Assembly (NCBI GenBank): GCA_964353015.1
Contig: CAYGUA010000005.1
Span: forward strand, 62,001 to 126,000
Source: JAMZMI01 sp964353015
GTDB lineage: Bacteria > Bacteroidota > Bacteroidia > Cytophagales > Cyclobacteriaceae
Direction of reading: 5' to 3'
DNA: 64,000 nt
In this document: in pieces, positions 8,293 through 16,160 of the stretch
Layout: each line of letters opens with the position of its first letter
Numbering within the stretch: the stretch's first letter is position 1
Made by a program: the position numbers and the translations under genes
The notes under the pieces: model-generated
The model's database searches: none
The model's input: only the letters and a program-made list of their open reading frames with translations
Told to the model about the DNA's origin: nothing

Positions 8293-9432
8293 CTCGTCAG
8301 AGTAATAAGCTTTTGCAAATTCGCGACCATTATAATTGTTGCGCATGGTCTCGCCATATGCTCCTGTCGATCGAATAGCAATAAGATCTCCTCTTTTGGT
8401 TTTTGGCAATGGCGTTTTCTTTCCAAAAAAATCAGAAGATTCACAAATTGGACCGACCACTTCATAAATATCTTCTGCTAGTTCGCTTGAGAGATTTTGA
8501 ATTTTGTGCACTGCTTGATACAATGCGGGCCTCATCAGCTCTGTCATTCCAGCATCGAGAATGGCAAATTTTGTATGGCCACCTTCTTTCATGTAGACAA
8601 CACGGCTCATTAATGTGCCGCATTGGCCCACTATAGATCTTCCTAGCTCAAAATGAACTTCTTGACCAGGAAGCACCTTTAGGTGATCATGAAATATCTT
8701 AAAATAGTTTTCGAAATCAGGAATAGGATCTTGATCAGGATCAACATAGTTGATACCTAAGCCACCACCTACATTCAAATGAGGTAGTTTAAAACCATTC
8801 TGATGAAGTTGGTCCTGCAAGTCGTTTACCCTATCAACAAGTGCTCTAAACCTTTGTAAATCTGTGATTTGTGAACCAATATGATAATGTAAACCAATGA
8901 ATGACACATTCTCACATGATCTTATGAAATCTAGAGCACCCAAAAGTTCATCTGTAGAAACACCAAACTTATTTTCTTTAGAGCCGGTAGTAATGTAATG
9001 ATGTGTACCTGCTTCTATTTCTGGATTGACCCGCATAGAAATTCTGGCTTTTTGACCAATCATACCAGCTATTTCATTGATTACTTCAAGCTCTGCAATT
9101 GACTCCACATTGAATGAAAAAATATCATTTCTCAACGCAAATTCAATTTCCCTATCAGTTTTACCAACACCTGCCAAAACAACCTGAGATGGCGTAAAAC
9201 CATTCTCCATAGCGATTCTGATTTCACCCCCGCTTACACAATCAACACCCAATCCTGCGTTTCTTATTTTATCCAATATTTTCGAATTGATATTGGCTTT
9301 TAAGGCATAATGAATGTGATATCCGAACTTATTCGCGCTTTTTAGCGCCTCAAGCGTGCGGTCCAATAATGAAATGTCGTAAAAGTAGAACGGCGTATCA
9401 AGGCCGTTAAAGGAGTTGAGATATTTTTTCAA
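8281..9432 (-). CDS. lysA: Diaminopimelate decarboxylase
   Basis: PLP enzyme that converts meso-diaminopimelate to L-lysine, the last step of lysine synthesis. Seen: the PLP lysine in HYALKAN (Lys45), the HIGSQI motif, the glycine-rich LNVGGGLGINY phosphate-binding segment, and CESSDFF with the catalytic Cys330 contributed to the partner subunit. At 383 residues it is shorter than the E. coli enzyme (420) but covers the full alpha/beta-barrel plus C-terminal beta domain. The start is TTG at 9432, two codons after the upstream gene's stop (TAA at 9439-9441); no in-frame ATG is available, so translation is probably coupled to the TPR lipoprotein gene. dapD lies just beyond that gene, making a lysine/peptidoglycan-precursor cluster. 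Confidence 0.94.
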   Translation of the reverse strand: MKKYLNSFNGLDTPFYFYDISLLDRTLEALKSANKFGYHIHYALKANINSKILDKIRNAGLGVDCVSGGEIRIAMENGFTPSQVVLAGVGKTDREIEFALRNDIFSFNVESIAELEVINEIAGMIGQKARISMRVNPEIEAGTHHYITTGSKENKFGVSTDELLGALDFIRSCENVSFIGLHYHIGSQITDLQRFRALVDRVNDLQDQLHQNGFKLPHLNVGGGLGINYVDPDQDPIPDFENYFKIFHDHLKVLPGQEVHFELGRSIVGQCGTLMSRVVYMKEGGHTKFAILDAGMTELMRPALYQAVHKIQNLSSELAEDIYEVVGPICESSDFFGKKTPLPKTKRGDLIAIRSTGAYGETMRNNYNGREFAKAYYSDELGH

Positions 9433-9438
9433 CGGAAT

Positions 9439-10038
9439 TTAATTGCAGTATTTGGATATTATTGAGGCAGCTTCTTTGATATCCAGAACCTGAGCTTTTC
9501 TGAAATCTTCACATGCGCTCTGCTTTTTATTTAGGTGAATCTTTAATGCACCCCTGTACAGATAGGCTTCACCAAAATCAGGGTTTAACTTAATTGCAGA
9601 GGTGTACGATTCCATAGCACCTTCCACATAGCCAAGTTGATGCTTTCCTCTTGCTGTCAAAAAATGAGCCTGAGAGGAACTTTCATTGATTTCTAAAGCC
9701 TGTTCCGCCCATAAAACTGCTTTATTGTATAATTCCTGTCCATAATAAAGCTTTGACAAACTAAGCCGTGCGTTCACATTTTTTTCCTCAGATTTGATCA
9801 CCGACATAAAATCCTCTTCCGCTAAATCCAGCTTACCTATTTCCTGGTATGCCCTTCCTCTGTTGTAAAGTGTTTTTACATCACTAGAATTTGACCCCAG
9901 ATAGCCATTGTATGCTTCGATAGCTTCGTTGTATTTTCCTTTAGCAAATAATGTATCACCATCAGTTGAACCATCGCCACTGCAAGAAATTAATGCCAAG
10001 GCAAGAACAATTGAAAACAAAATATTTTTAATCCCCAT
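9439..10038 (-). CDS. TPR-repeat lipoprotein
   Basis: A 199-residue predicted lipoprotein: the signal peptide ends in ALISC, with lipidated Cys20. It is followed by about four to five tetratricopeptide repeats (for example GKYNEAIEAYNGYL, GKLDLAEEDFMSVI, ELYNKAVLWAEQAL, GYVEGAMESYTSAI). TPR lipoproteins act as periplasmic or outer-membrane scaffolds; the partner here is unknown. It is immediately upstream of lysA (6 bp), probably in one transcript, and 91 bp downstream of dapD. Its own promoter is visible in that gap. Confidence 0.82.
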   Translation of the reverse strand: MGIKNILFSIVLALALISCSGDGSTDGDTLFAKGKYNEAIEAYNGYLGSNSSDVKTLYNRGRAYQEIGKLDLAEEDFMSVIKSEEKNVNARLSLSKLYYGQELYNKAVLWAEQALEINESSSQAHFLTARGKHQLGYVEGAMESYTSAIKLNPDFGEAYLYRGALKIHLNKKQSACEDFRKAQVLDIKEAASIISKYCN

Positions 10039-10058
10039 TCACCCAAATTTTAAGTGTG

Positions 10059-10066
10059 CAAAGATA
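10059..10066 (-). promoter_or_regulatory. Putative -7 element (TATCTTTG) for the TPR lipoprotein-lysA pair
   Basis: On the minus strand TATCTTTG matches TAnnTTTG and ends 20 nt before the ATG at 10038. A TTTAG run about 20 bp further upstream could serve as a weak -33 element. Confidence 0.45.
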
Positions 10067-10129
10067 AGTCTGTGAAAACTAAACACACATCAATTCTGGC
10101 TTAAAAGAGCCAATTAAATGGAATTTGTA

Positions 10130-10942
10130 TCAAACACTTACATTATTCTCTCGAAGAGCTGAGTTGAGAGAAGTCTTTTTGTCTGTACTTTCTTTTCGCT
10201 TTCCAATTATCAGCGCACATGGCACCTGATAAATTCCAGATCCAAATTCCTTTGGAATCGTTCCTGGAATCACGACAGATCTCTCTGGTACATAACCTTT
10301 ATACTCAACTGGTTCCGGGCCTGTTACGTCAATGATCTTGGAACTTCCAGTCAATACCACATTGGCTCCAAGCACAGCTTCCTTACCTACTCGTACGCCT
10401 TCTACGACAATACAACGAGAACCTATAAACGCATTGTCCTCGATGATCACTGGCGCAGCTTGTACAGGCTCCAAAACACCACCAATGCCTACACCCCCGC
10501 TTAGATGCACATTTTTACCAATTTGAGCACAACTACCTACAGTTGCCCAAGTATCTACCATGGTACCTTCATCCACATAGGCTCCAATATTTACATAAGA
10601 AGGCATCAACACTGTCCCTCTAGAAATATATGAACCATATCTTGCAATAGCATGAGGAACTACCCTCACCCCAAGTTGATCATAATTGGATTTTAATTTT
10701 ATTTTATCGTGAAATTGAAATGGACCAACTTCAATCAATTGCATCTTCATCAATGGAAAATAAAGAATTACAGCTTTCTTCATCCATTCATGCACAACCC
10801 AACCATCTTCGGTTGGAGAAGCAATTCTTCTTTTTCCAATATCAAGGTCATCGATCAACGTTTTAATTGCTACCGAAACTTCCTTCTCCTCAATTAGGGA
10901 TCTATCTTCCCACGCCGATTCGATTAATTTTTGTAAATCCAT
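10130..10942 (-). CDS. dapD: 2,3,4,5-tetrahydropyridine-2,6-dicarboxylate N-succinyltransferase
   Basis: Catalyses succinyl-CoA-dependent acylation of tetrahydrodipicolinate in the succinylase branch of diaminopimelate/lysine synthesis. The 270 residues match the E. coli enzyme (274). The N-terminal helical part (IESAWEDRSLI) is followed by a left-handed parallel beta-helix of hexapeptide repeats through VPHAIARYGSYI, VLMPSYVNIGAYVDEGTMVDTW and GVGIGGVLEPVQAAPVIIED, then a C-terminal PCALIIGKR segment. Cytoplasmic trimer in the family. Together with lysA nearby it supports the succinylase route rather than the dehydrogenase route. It is divergent from the glycosyltransferase gene, with 35 bp between starts. 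Confidence 0.95.
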   Translation of the reverse strand: MDLQKLIESAWEDRSLIEEKEVSVAIKTLIDDLDIGKRRIASPTEDGWVVHEWMKKAVILYFPLMKMQLIEVGPFQFHDKIKLKSNYDQLGVRVVPHAIARYGSYISRGTVLMPSYVNIGAYVDEGTMVDTWATVGSCAQIGKNVHLSGGVGIGGVLEPVQAAPVIIEDNAFIGSRCIVVEGVRVGKEAVLGANVVLTGSSKIIDVTGPEPVEYKGYVPERSVVIPGTIPKEFGSGIYQVPCALIIGKRKESTDKKTSLNSALRENNVSV

Positions 10943-10977
10943 ATAGGTTTGTATTTTCCACTCCTTATTTGAACAGA

Positions 10978-12084
10978 GTGAATTCTAAAAAAATATTTAT
11001 TGCGTCTGTATTAAAACCTGTTGATGACGTCAGGCATTATGACAAGTTAGCCTGCTCCTTAGCTAAGGCAAATAAATACCAAATATTCATTTTAGGAAAA
11101 GGAAGCGAAAAAAAATCCCGCATCAAACAAATTTCATTTATTAACTCTGGAAATTTTTCAAGAATAAGTATCAGAAGATTATTAGTTCAACTTACTTTTC
11201 TAAAAACATTAATTCATATTCATCCCAATCTTGTCATTATCACCTGCATCGAACTGCTACCAATAGCAGCGGTCATGAAATTAATTTTTAAGTACAAACT
11301 GATCTTCGACGTGCAAGAAGATTACCTGTCAAACATAAAACATCAGACAGAATACAATCCAATAGCCAAGGCCATTTTGATACCAGCAATAAGCTCAATT
11401 CAATACACTTACCATGCAGCAATTGACCATTATATATTGGCAGAATTATCTTACAAAAACAGTGTAAGGAAAACTTCAATAAACAGCACTGTATTAGAAA
11501 ATAAGATTGTAGAAAGCCGTCTTAATAACGACCTAAATAAATGGAATAAAAAAGATAATTTCAAATTAATTTTTAGCGGTACAATTTCCAACTATTCAGG
11601 AATCAAAAAAGCGATTGAAATTTTTGATTTTATATATTTACAGATACCTAATTCTTATTTGAAAATTATTGGCGTTTATCATGATCAAGATATATTTGAA
11701 TATTTAAAACACAAACAAATTCAAAATAGAAATATTGAATTATTCGTAGACAATAAACCAATAGATCATCAATTAATCGTTAATGCCATAAAAGAATCAC
11801 ATCTTGGGATTATCTCTTACATTCCGAATAAAACCAACGAAAATAGAATTCCTACCAAACTTTTTGAATACTCTGGATATGGCTTGCCGTACCTGATTCA
11901 CGATCATCCTTATTGGAAGAATAGAGCCAATGAATTAGGTGGAGCTATGACCTGTGATCTGCTCAATTTTAAGACCCAAACACTCATGGATCAATATGAG
12001 AATCTTAAAAGTTGGACTAGTGAAAAGAGTGTTTGGAATGAAGAAGAGCGTCAACTATTAACTCTAATAGAATCATTAATCTAA
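10978..12084 (+). CDS. Glycosyltransferase, family 4-like
   Basis: A 368-residue cytoplasmic GT-B-type glycosyltransferase. The N-terminal KKIFIASVLKPVDDVRHYDKL is the usual first strand plus loop of GT4 enzymes; KLIFDVQEDY sits in the N-domain and LIFSGTISNYSGIKKAIEIF starts the C-domain. The donor-binding end has the pattern RIPTKLFEYSGYGLPYLIHD. GTG at 10978 is preferred as the start because a longer in-frame extension would run back over dapD, which is encoded on the other strand. The gene is noticeably AT-rich compared with dapD and the iron genes around it, with no sister envelope gene beside it, so it may have been inserted here. The acceptor is unknown. Confidence 0.8.
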   Translation: MNSKKIFIASVLKPVDDVRHYDKLACSLAKANKYQIFILGKGSEKKSRIKQISFINSGNFSRISIRRLLVQLTFLKTLIHIHPNLVIITCIELLPIAAVMKLIFKYKLIFDVQEDYLSNIKHQTEYNPIAKAILIPAISSIQYTYHAAIDHYILAELSYKNSVRKTSINSTVLENKIVESRLNNDLNKWNKKDNFKLIFSGTISNYSGIKKAIEIFDFIYLQIPNSYLKIIGVYHDQDIFEYLKHKQIQNRNIELFVDNKPIDHQLIVNAIKESHLGIISYIPNKTNENRIPTKLFEYSGYGLPYLIHDHPYWKNRANELGGAMTCDLLNFKTQTLMDQYENLKSWTSEKSVWNEEERQLLTLIESLI

Positions 12085-12147
12085 TTGACTTAACCAATTG
12101 ATATAATGATATTTATATCTTCAAAAATTTTAATTAAAAAATTATTT

Positions 12148-12163
12148 TTTAGATTTGTCTAAA
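12148..12163 (+). promoter_or_regulatory. Putative metal-repressor box overlapping the -7 element of the feo operon
   Basis: TTTAGA-TTTG-TCTAAA is an inverted repeat with 6-bp arms resembling DtxR/IdeR-type boxes (TTAGG...CCTAA). It overlaps TAGATTTG (12150-12157), an exact TAnnTTTG -7 element, so a bound repressor would block the promoter. A second -7-like box, TATATTTA, lies at 12166-12173. The ATG of the first DtxR gene is at 12189. Autoregulation by that repressor is inferred. Confidence 0.5.
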
Positions 12164-12188
12164 TTTATATTTAGCTTTAAGTACTCAA

Positions 12189-12851
12189 ATGGAACTAAGT
12201 CTAGCAGAAGAGAATTATATCAAGTCTATCTATCACCTTGCTGAAAGCGGAAATGGTGAGGTTTCGACCAATGCGATTGCGGATGATCTGCATACCAAAC
12301 CAGCATCGGTCAGTGATATGATGAGAAAATTGTCAGAAAAAGGCGTGATACAATATCAGAAATATAAGGGAGTACAAATCTCAGAAAAGGGCAGAAAAAT
12401 TGCTCTGACTGTGATACGTAAGCACAGATTGTGGGAAGTTTTCCTTCTTGAAAAATTAGGATTTAAATGGGATGAAGTGCATGACATTGCTGAGCAACTT
12501 GAGCATATCAAGTCTCCCCTTCTGATCCAAAAATTAGATGCCTTTTTAGGATTTCCGTCTGTCGATCCGCATGGTGATCCAATACCTGATGAGAATGGAG
12601 AAATTCATTTTCAACCTCAACTGGCTTTGAGTGAATTAGAAGTTAATCAATATGGTACCGTTGTAAATGTTCCAGATAGTAATCCAGCGCTTTTGAGACA
12701 TTTGGATCAGATCAAAATGCAACTAGGATCCAAGGTGAAAATTATAGAAAAAGTAGAGTTTGATGGTTCTGTCTTAATTGAAATAAACAACCAACCTCCC
12801 ATCTATCTTTCGGGAACAATTTCTCAAAATATTATGCTTACTTTAAAATGA
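12189..12851 (+). CDS. DtxR/MntR-family metal-dependent transcriptional repressor
   Basis: A 220-residue regulator. Residues 1-65 form the winged helix-turn-helix (AEENYIKSIYHLAE, then AIADDLHTKPASVSDMMRKL). Residues 70-140 are the metal-binding and dimerisation domain with His79, Glu83, His98, Glu102, Glu105 and His106 all present. Glu102 is the MntR-like residue in place of DtxR Cys102. After DPHGDPIP, residues 150-220 form an SH3/FeoA-like C-terminal domain. It heads a four-gene operon ending in FeoB, so Fe(II) (or Mn(II)) is the likely co-repressor. Its stop overlaps the next ATG by 4 bp. Confidence 0.9.
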   Translation: MELSLAEENYIKSIYHLAESGNGEVSTNAIADDLHTKPASVSDMMRKLSEKGVIQYQKYKGVQISEKGRKIALTVIRKHRLWEVFLLEKLGFKWDEVHDIAEQLEHIKSPLLIQKLDAFLGFPSVDPHGDPIPDENGEIHFQPQLALSELEVNQYGTVVNVPDSNPALLRHLDQIKMQLGSKVKIIEKVEFDGSVLIEINNQPPIYLSGTISQNIMLTLK

Positions 12852-13864
12852 CAACTGATCCCAAAATAACGCTTCTCATTTTTTTTAGTGTCGTTTCAAT
12901 CATAGCTATAATTATCAAAACAGGTGTTTGGAAAAGAAATTTCAGGAATCAAACAGACCTCCGCAAGACTGAAGTTGAAGACATACTCAAGCAGCTGTAT
13001 CATGTAGAATATAGTGGTCGGAAAGCCACATTAAATGCCATGGCTGGAGCACTCAAATTAAGTGACCGCAAATTGGTAGAGCTGATAGAATATATGTCCA
13101 CTCTCCATTTTATCCGCGTGAAGGACAACACCATTTATCTCACTGCCTCTGGTAAAGATTATGCCTTAAAGATTATTCGTGTGCATCGGCTTTGGGAAAA
13201 ATATCTCTCCGAAAAAACCGGAATTCATAAATCAGAATGGCATGAGAGAGCTGAAAAAATGGAACATTCGATGACAACAGAAGAAGCTGAAGTACTATAT
13301 CAGGAGCTAGGCAGTCCTCGATTTGACCCACATGGAGATCCCATTCCTTTAAAATCAGGTGAAATCATTGATACTATTGGAACACCTCTTTCTGGAGCAA
13401 AGCCAAATACTGTGGCAAAAATTACCCACATAGAAGATGAACCTGAGGTTATATATAAGCAGATCATTGACCAGAAACTTCATATAGGTCAGCAAATCCG
13501 GCTGATTGACGGAAATGATAATGTTGTAAAATTTCAATCTGAGGGTGAACTTTATGAACTCTCGAGTATTGTCGCCAGCAATATTGGTGTGAAACCCCTT
13601 ACCGATGAGGAAGAATTTGAAGATCAAAAAGTAAGGCTCAGCAGCCTAAAGGAAGGTGAAACAGCAAAAATCCTTGGAATTTCAAGAGAATGCCGAGGTG
13701 CCAGCCGGAGAAGATTACTTGATTTAGGCTTTATCAATGGCACTTTGATAGAAAATCAACTGGATGGTCCGATGAAAGAACCAAAAGCCTATTTGATAAA
13801 AAACACACTCATTGCCTTGAGAAACGATCAGGCAGATTTAATTCTAATTGAAAAAATTGCATGA
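12848..13864 (+). CDS. Membrane-anchored DtxR-like regulator fused to FeoA
   Basis: A 338-residue multidomain protein. Residues 7-24 (ITLLIFFSVVSIIAIIIK) form one transmembrane helix. Residues 35-105 are a DtxR-type winged helix domain whose HTH is weaker than in the upstream paralogue. Residues 108-175 are the metal-binding/dimerisation domain with RVHRLWEKY, EWHERAEKMEH and FDPHGDPIP. An SH3-like region follows, and the last 75 residues (VRLSSLKEGETAKILGI, CRGASRRRLLDLGFINGT) are a FeoA domain. No separate feoA gene is present, so this domain may supply FeoA function to FeoB. It overlaps both neighbours by 4 bp (ATGA). Whether it still binds DNA is uncertain; it may sense iron at the membrane beside the permease. 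Confidence 0.85.
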   Translation: MTTDPKITLLIFFSVVSIIAIIIKTGVWKRNFRNQTDLRKTEVEDILKQLYHVEYSGRKATLNAMAGALKLSDRKLVELIEYMSTLHFIRVKDNTIYLTASGKDYALKIIRVHRLWEKYLSEKTGIHKSEWHERAEKMEHSMTTEEAEVLYQELGSPRFDPHGDPIPLKSGEIIDTIGTPLSGAKPNTVAKITHIEDEPEVIYKQIIDQKLHIGQQIRLIDGNDNVVKFQSEGELYELSSIVASNIGVKPLTDEEEFEDQKVRLSSLKEGETAKILGISRECRGASRRRLLDLGFINGTLIENQLDGPMKEPKAYLIKNTLIALRNDQADLILIEKIA

Positions 13865-14637
13865 TGGAAACCAACGAAAAAATAAACGACGGATGCGAGA
13901 CATGTGCTTTTTACAATGCAGCTCAACTTAAAAAACTCGGTATAAACGTAGAAAATGCAGACTATGTGATTGCATTGACGGGAAATCCAAATACAGGAAA
14001 GAGTACAGTATTTAATGCCTTAACTGGTTTGAGGCAACATACTGGAAATTGGTCTGGAAAGACAGTATCCAGAGCTGAAGGAGGTTTTCTATACGATGAA
14101 AAGAGGTTTAAACTGATCGATCTCCCAGGTACCTATTCTCTACTCTCAACATCTGAAGACGAAGAAGTAGCTCGAAATTTCATTCTTTTTGGAAGGCCAG
14201 ATGTGACTGTAATAGTGGTGGATGCTTCGCGTCTGGAAAGAAATCTCAACCTGGTTTTGCAGGTATTGGAGATTACAAATAAAGCTGTGTTGTGCTTAAA
14301 CCTGATGGATGAAGCGAAGAGACATGGCATTACAATAGATGAAAGAACATTGGCCAAGGATTTGGGAATTCCTGTTGTGGCTACAAGTGCCAGATCGAAT
14401 GAGGGTATTCCCGAATTGATTCAGGTTATTTCTCAGGTGGCATCTAATCAAATTGCGTGTAAGCCGCATAAAATCAAAAATCTCTCACCAAAAGTAAATG
14501 AGGCAATAGAAGAACTTAGCAATAAGATCCTCAACGTATACCCCAACTTACCCAACAGCCGATGGGTAGCAATGAGATTGCTAGATGGAGATCAAAAGGT
14601 GTTAACTGCTTTGAAACAAGGCGAATTGACTGCTTAA
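13861..14637 (+). CDS. feoB: FeoB GTPase (G) domain as a separate protein
   Basis: A 258-residue cytoplasmic G protein equivalent to the N-terminal third of FeoB, the Fe(II) transporter. G1 is GNPNTGKST (residues 41-49), the switch I region includes QHTGNWSGKTV, G3 is DLPG, G4 is NLMD and G5 is TSAR. A helical guanine-dissociation-inhibitor-like domain follows. A CxxC pair (Cys12, Cys15) precedes the G domain, an extension absent from single-chain E. coli-type FeoB. The gene ends in TAA at 14635-14637; the permease gene starts two codons later in the same reading frame. All G motifs are intact, so it is unlikely to be a decaying fragment. Confidence 0.9.
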   Translation: MMETNEKINDGCETCAFYNAAQLKKLGINVENADYVIALTGNPNTGKSTVFNALTGLRQHTGNWSGKTVSRAEGGFLYDEKRFKLIDLPGTYSLLSTSEDEEVARNFILFGRPDVTVIVVDASRLERNLNLVLQVLEITNKAVLCLNLMDEAKRHGITIDERTLAKDLGIPVVATSARSNEGIPELIQVISQVASNQIACKPHKIKNLSPKVNEAIEELSNKILNVYPNLPNSRWVAMRLLDGDQKVLTALKQGELTA

Positions 14638-14643
14638 ATCATT

Positions 14644-16074
14644 ATGGAAGAATCAAAAAAAAGTTTAGATGAAATTAGCTCATTCACCTCGTCATTGAGG
14701 TGGAAAGTAGGTGATGATTTTCATGATAAGCTCACAGAGGCGATTTATGCTGATGCCTCTTCCATAACCGCAAGAGCTGAAATCAAGAATACCGAAAAAG
14801 AAACCTATCACTTCGACAGGATACTAGATCGTATTTTGACAAGTAAAAAGTTTGGTTTCCCAATCATGGCCTTGATTCTGTCAACAATCTTGTGGATTAC
14901 CATTCAAGGCGCCAATTATCCTTCAGGACTCCTAAATGATTTGTTATTAGGGATTTGCTACCCATTTTTAAAATCAATGGCTGCCAGCATTGGACTTGTC
15001 TGGTGGCTAGATGGATTTCTGATTGACGGTATTTACATGGCTGTAGCGTGGGTAATTGCCGTTATGCTTCCACCGATGGCTATCTTTTTCCCATTGTTTA
15101 CATTGTTGGAAGATTTTGGTTACCTCCCTCGTGTAGCATTCAACTTAGATGGATTATTCAAAAAAGCTGGCGCACATGGCAAACAGGCACTCACCATGAG
15201 TATGGGCTGGGGATGTAATGCGGCTGGTGTGGTCGCTACAAGAATAATTGACAGTCCAAGAGAAAGGTTGATCGCTATCATCACCAATAACTTTTCGCTC
15301 TGCAATGGTCGCTGGCCAACTCAAATTCTGATCGCGACCATTTTTATTGGAGCATTGGTTCCTGCCGGATTTTCAAACCTTGTTAGCACTGCTGCAGTGA
15401 TAGGAATTGCTTTTTTAGGAATATTTTTCATGTTTTTCACTTCCTGGCTGTTATCTCGAACCATGCTGAAAGGTGAAGTTTCAACATTTACTCTTGAGCT
15501 TCCACCCTATCGTCCACCACGCTTTTGGAAAACGATTTACACCTCATTGATCGATCGCACATTGATTGTGCTCTGGCGAGCTGTAGTTTTCGCCGCTCCG
15601 GCTGGCGCAGTAATCTGGCTGATTTCCAACATTGATATCGGGGAATATACAATTGCATCACATGCAGTCAATTTTCTTGAGGATTTTGGATTTTTGATTG
15701 GATTGAATGGAATTATTTTGCTTGCTTATGTTGTAGCTATTCCTGCAAATGAAATTGTGATTCCAACAGTTTTGATGCTGACAGTAGCCCAATACAACAT
15801 TACCGGATTTGGTGCTGGAGACGGTGTGATGTTCGAACTGGATTCAACTACAGATACTGCAAATATTTTAAAAACGGGTGGCTGGACAATTTTGACAGGC
15901 GTCAATTTAATGCTCTTTAGCTTACTCCACAATCCATGTAGCACAACCATTTACACGATTTATCAAGAAACAAAAAGCTGGAAATGGACAAGTGTAGCGA
16001 CTATACTTCCAATTATTTTTGGTTTCATAGTTTGTTTTCTTGTCGCTCAAGTTTGGCGTATTTGGTTGGGTTAG
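14644..16074 (+). CDS. feoB: FeoB permease domain as a separate protein
   Basis: A 476-residue inner-membrane protein corresponding to the FeoB transmembrane part: a short acidic cytoplasmic N-terminus, then Gate motifs around SMGWGCNAAGVVATRI and TNNFSLCNGRWP, with about 8-10 helices. The conserved Cys residues in GWGCN and SLCNG are the proposed iron-path residues of FeoB. The NAAGV form differs from the E. coli GCNVPA form and matches, from memory, FeoB variants in anaerobes that also have the GTPase as a separate gene. It follows the GTPase gene by 6 bp in the same frame. It probably forms a complex with that GTPase and with the FeoA domain of the anchored regulator. Confidence 0.9.
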   Translation: MEESKKSLDEISSFTSSLRWKVGDDFHDKLTEAIYADASSITARAEIKNTEKETYHFDRILDRILTSKKFGFPIMALILSTILWITIQGANYPSGLLNDLLLGICYPFLKSMAASIGLVWWLDGFLIDGIYMAVAWVIAVMLPPMAIFFPLFTLLEDFGYLPRVAFNLDGLFKKAGAHGKQALTMSMGWGCNAAGVVATRIIDSPRERLIAIITNNFSLCNGRWPTQILIATIFIGALVPAGFSNLVSTAAVIGIAFLGIFFMFFTSWLLSRTMLKGEVSTFTLELPPYRPPRFWKTIYTSLIDRTLIVLWRAVVFAAPAGAVIWLISNIDIGEYTIASHAVNFLEDFGFLIGLNGIILLAYVVAIPANEIVIPTVLMLTVAQYNITGFGAGDGVMFELDSTTDTANILKTGGWTILTGVNLMLFSLLHNPCSTTIYTIYQETKSWKWTSVATILPIIFGFIVCFLVAQVWRIWLG

Positions 16075-16148
16075 GATTTATCCATTTTCACGAGATCAAA
16101 AATGATAAACCATTTTGCGATTATTGAGATCGATACACAGGTTAAGTC

Positions 16149-16156
16149 TAATTTTA
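16149..16156 (+). promoter_or_regulatory. Putative -7 element (TAATTTTA) directly before mnmE
   Basis: TAATTTTA differs from TAnnTTTG at the last base only and ends 4 nt before the mnmE ATG. If used, transcription would start at or next to the start codon. The same 4-nt spacing is seen before the deoxynucleoside kinase gene at 28037. Confidence 0.35.
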
Positions 16157-16160
16157 CGAC

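Noticed and set aside
13861..16074. feoB as a pseudogene broken by a stop codon
   Set aside because: Both halves keep all motifs, the split lies between domains and a start codon follows at once; a natural split is the simpler reading, though not proven.
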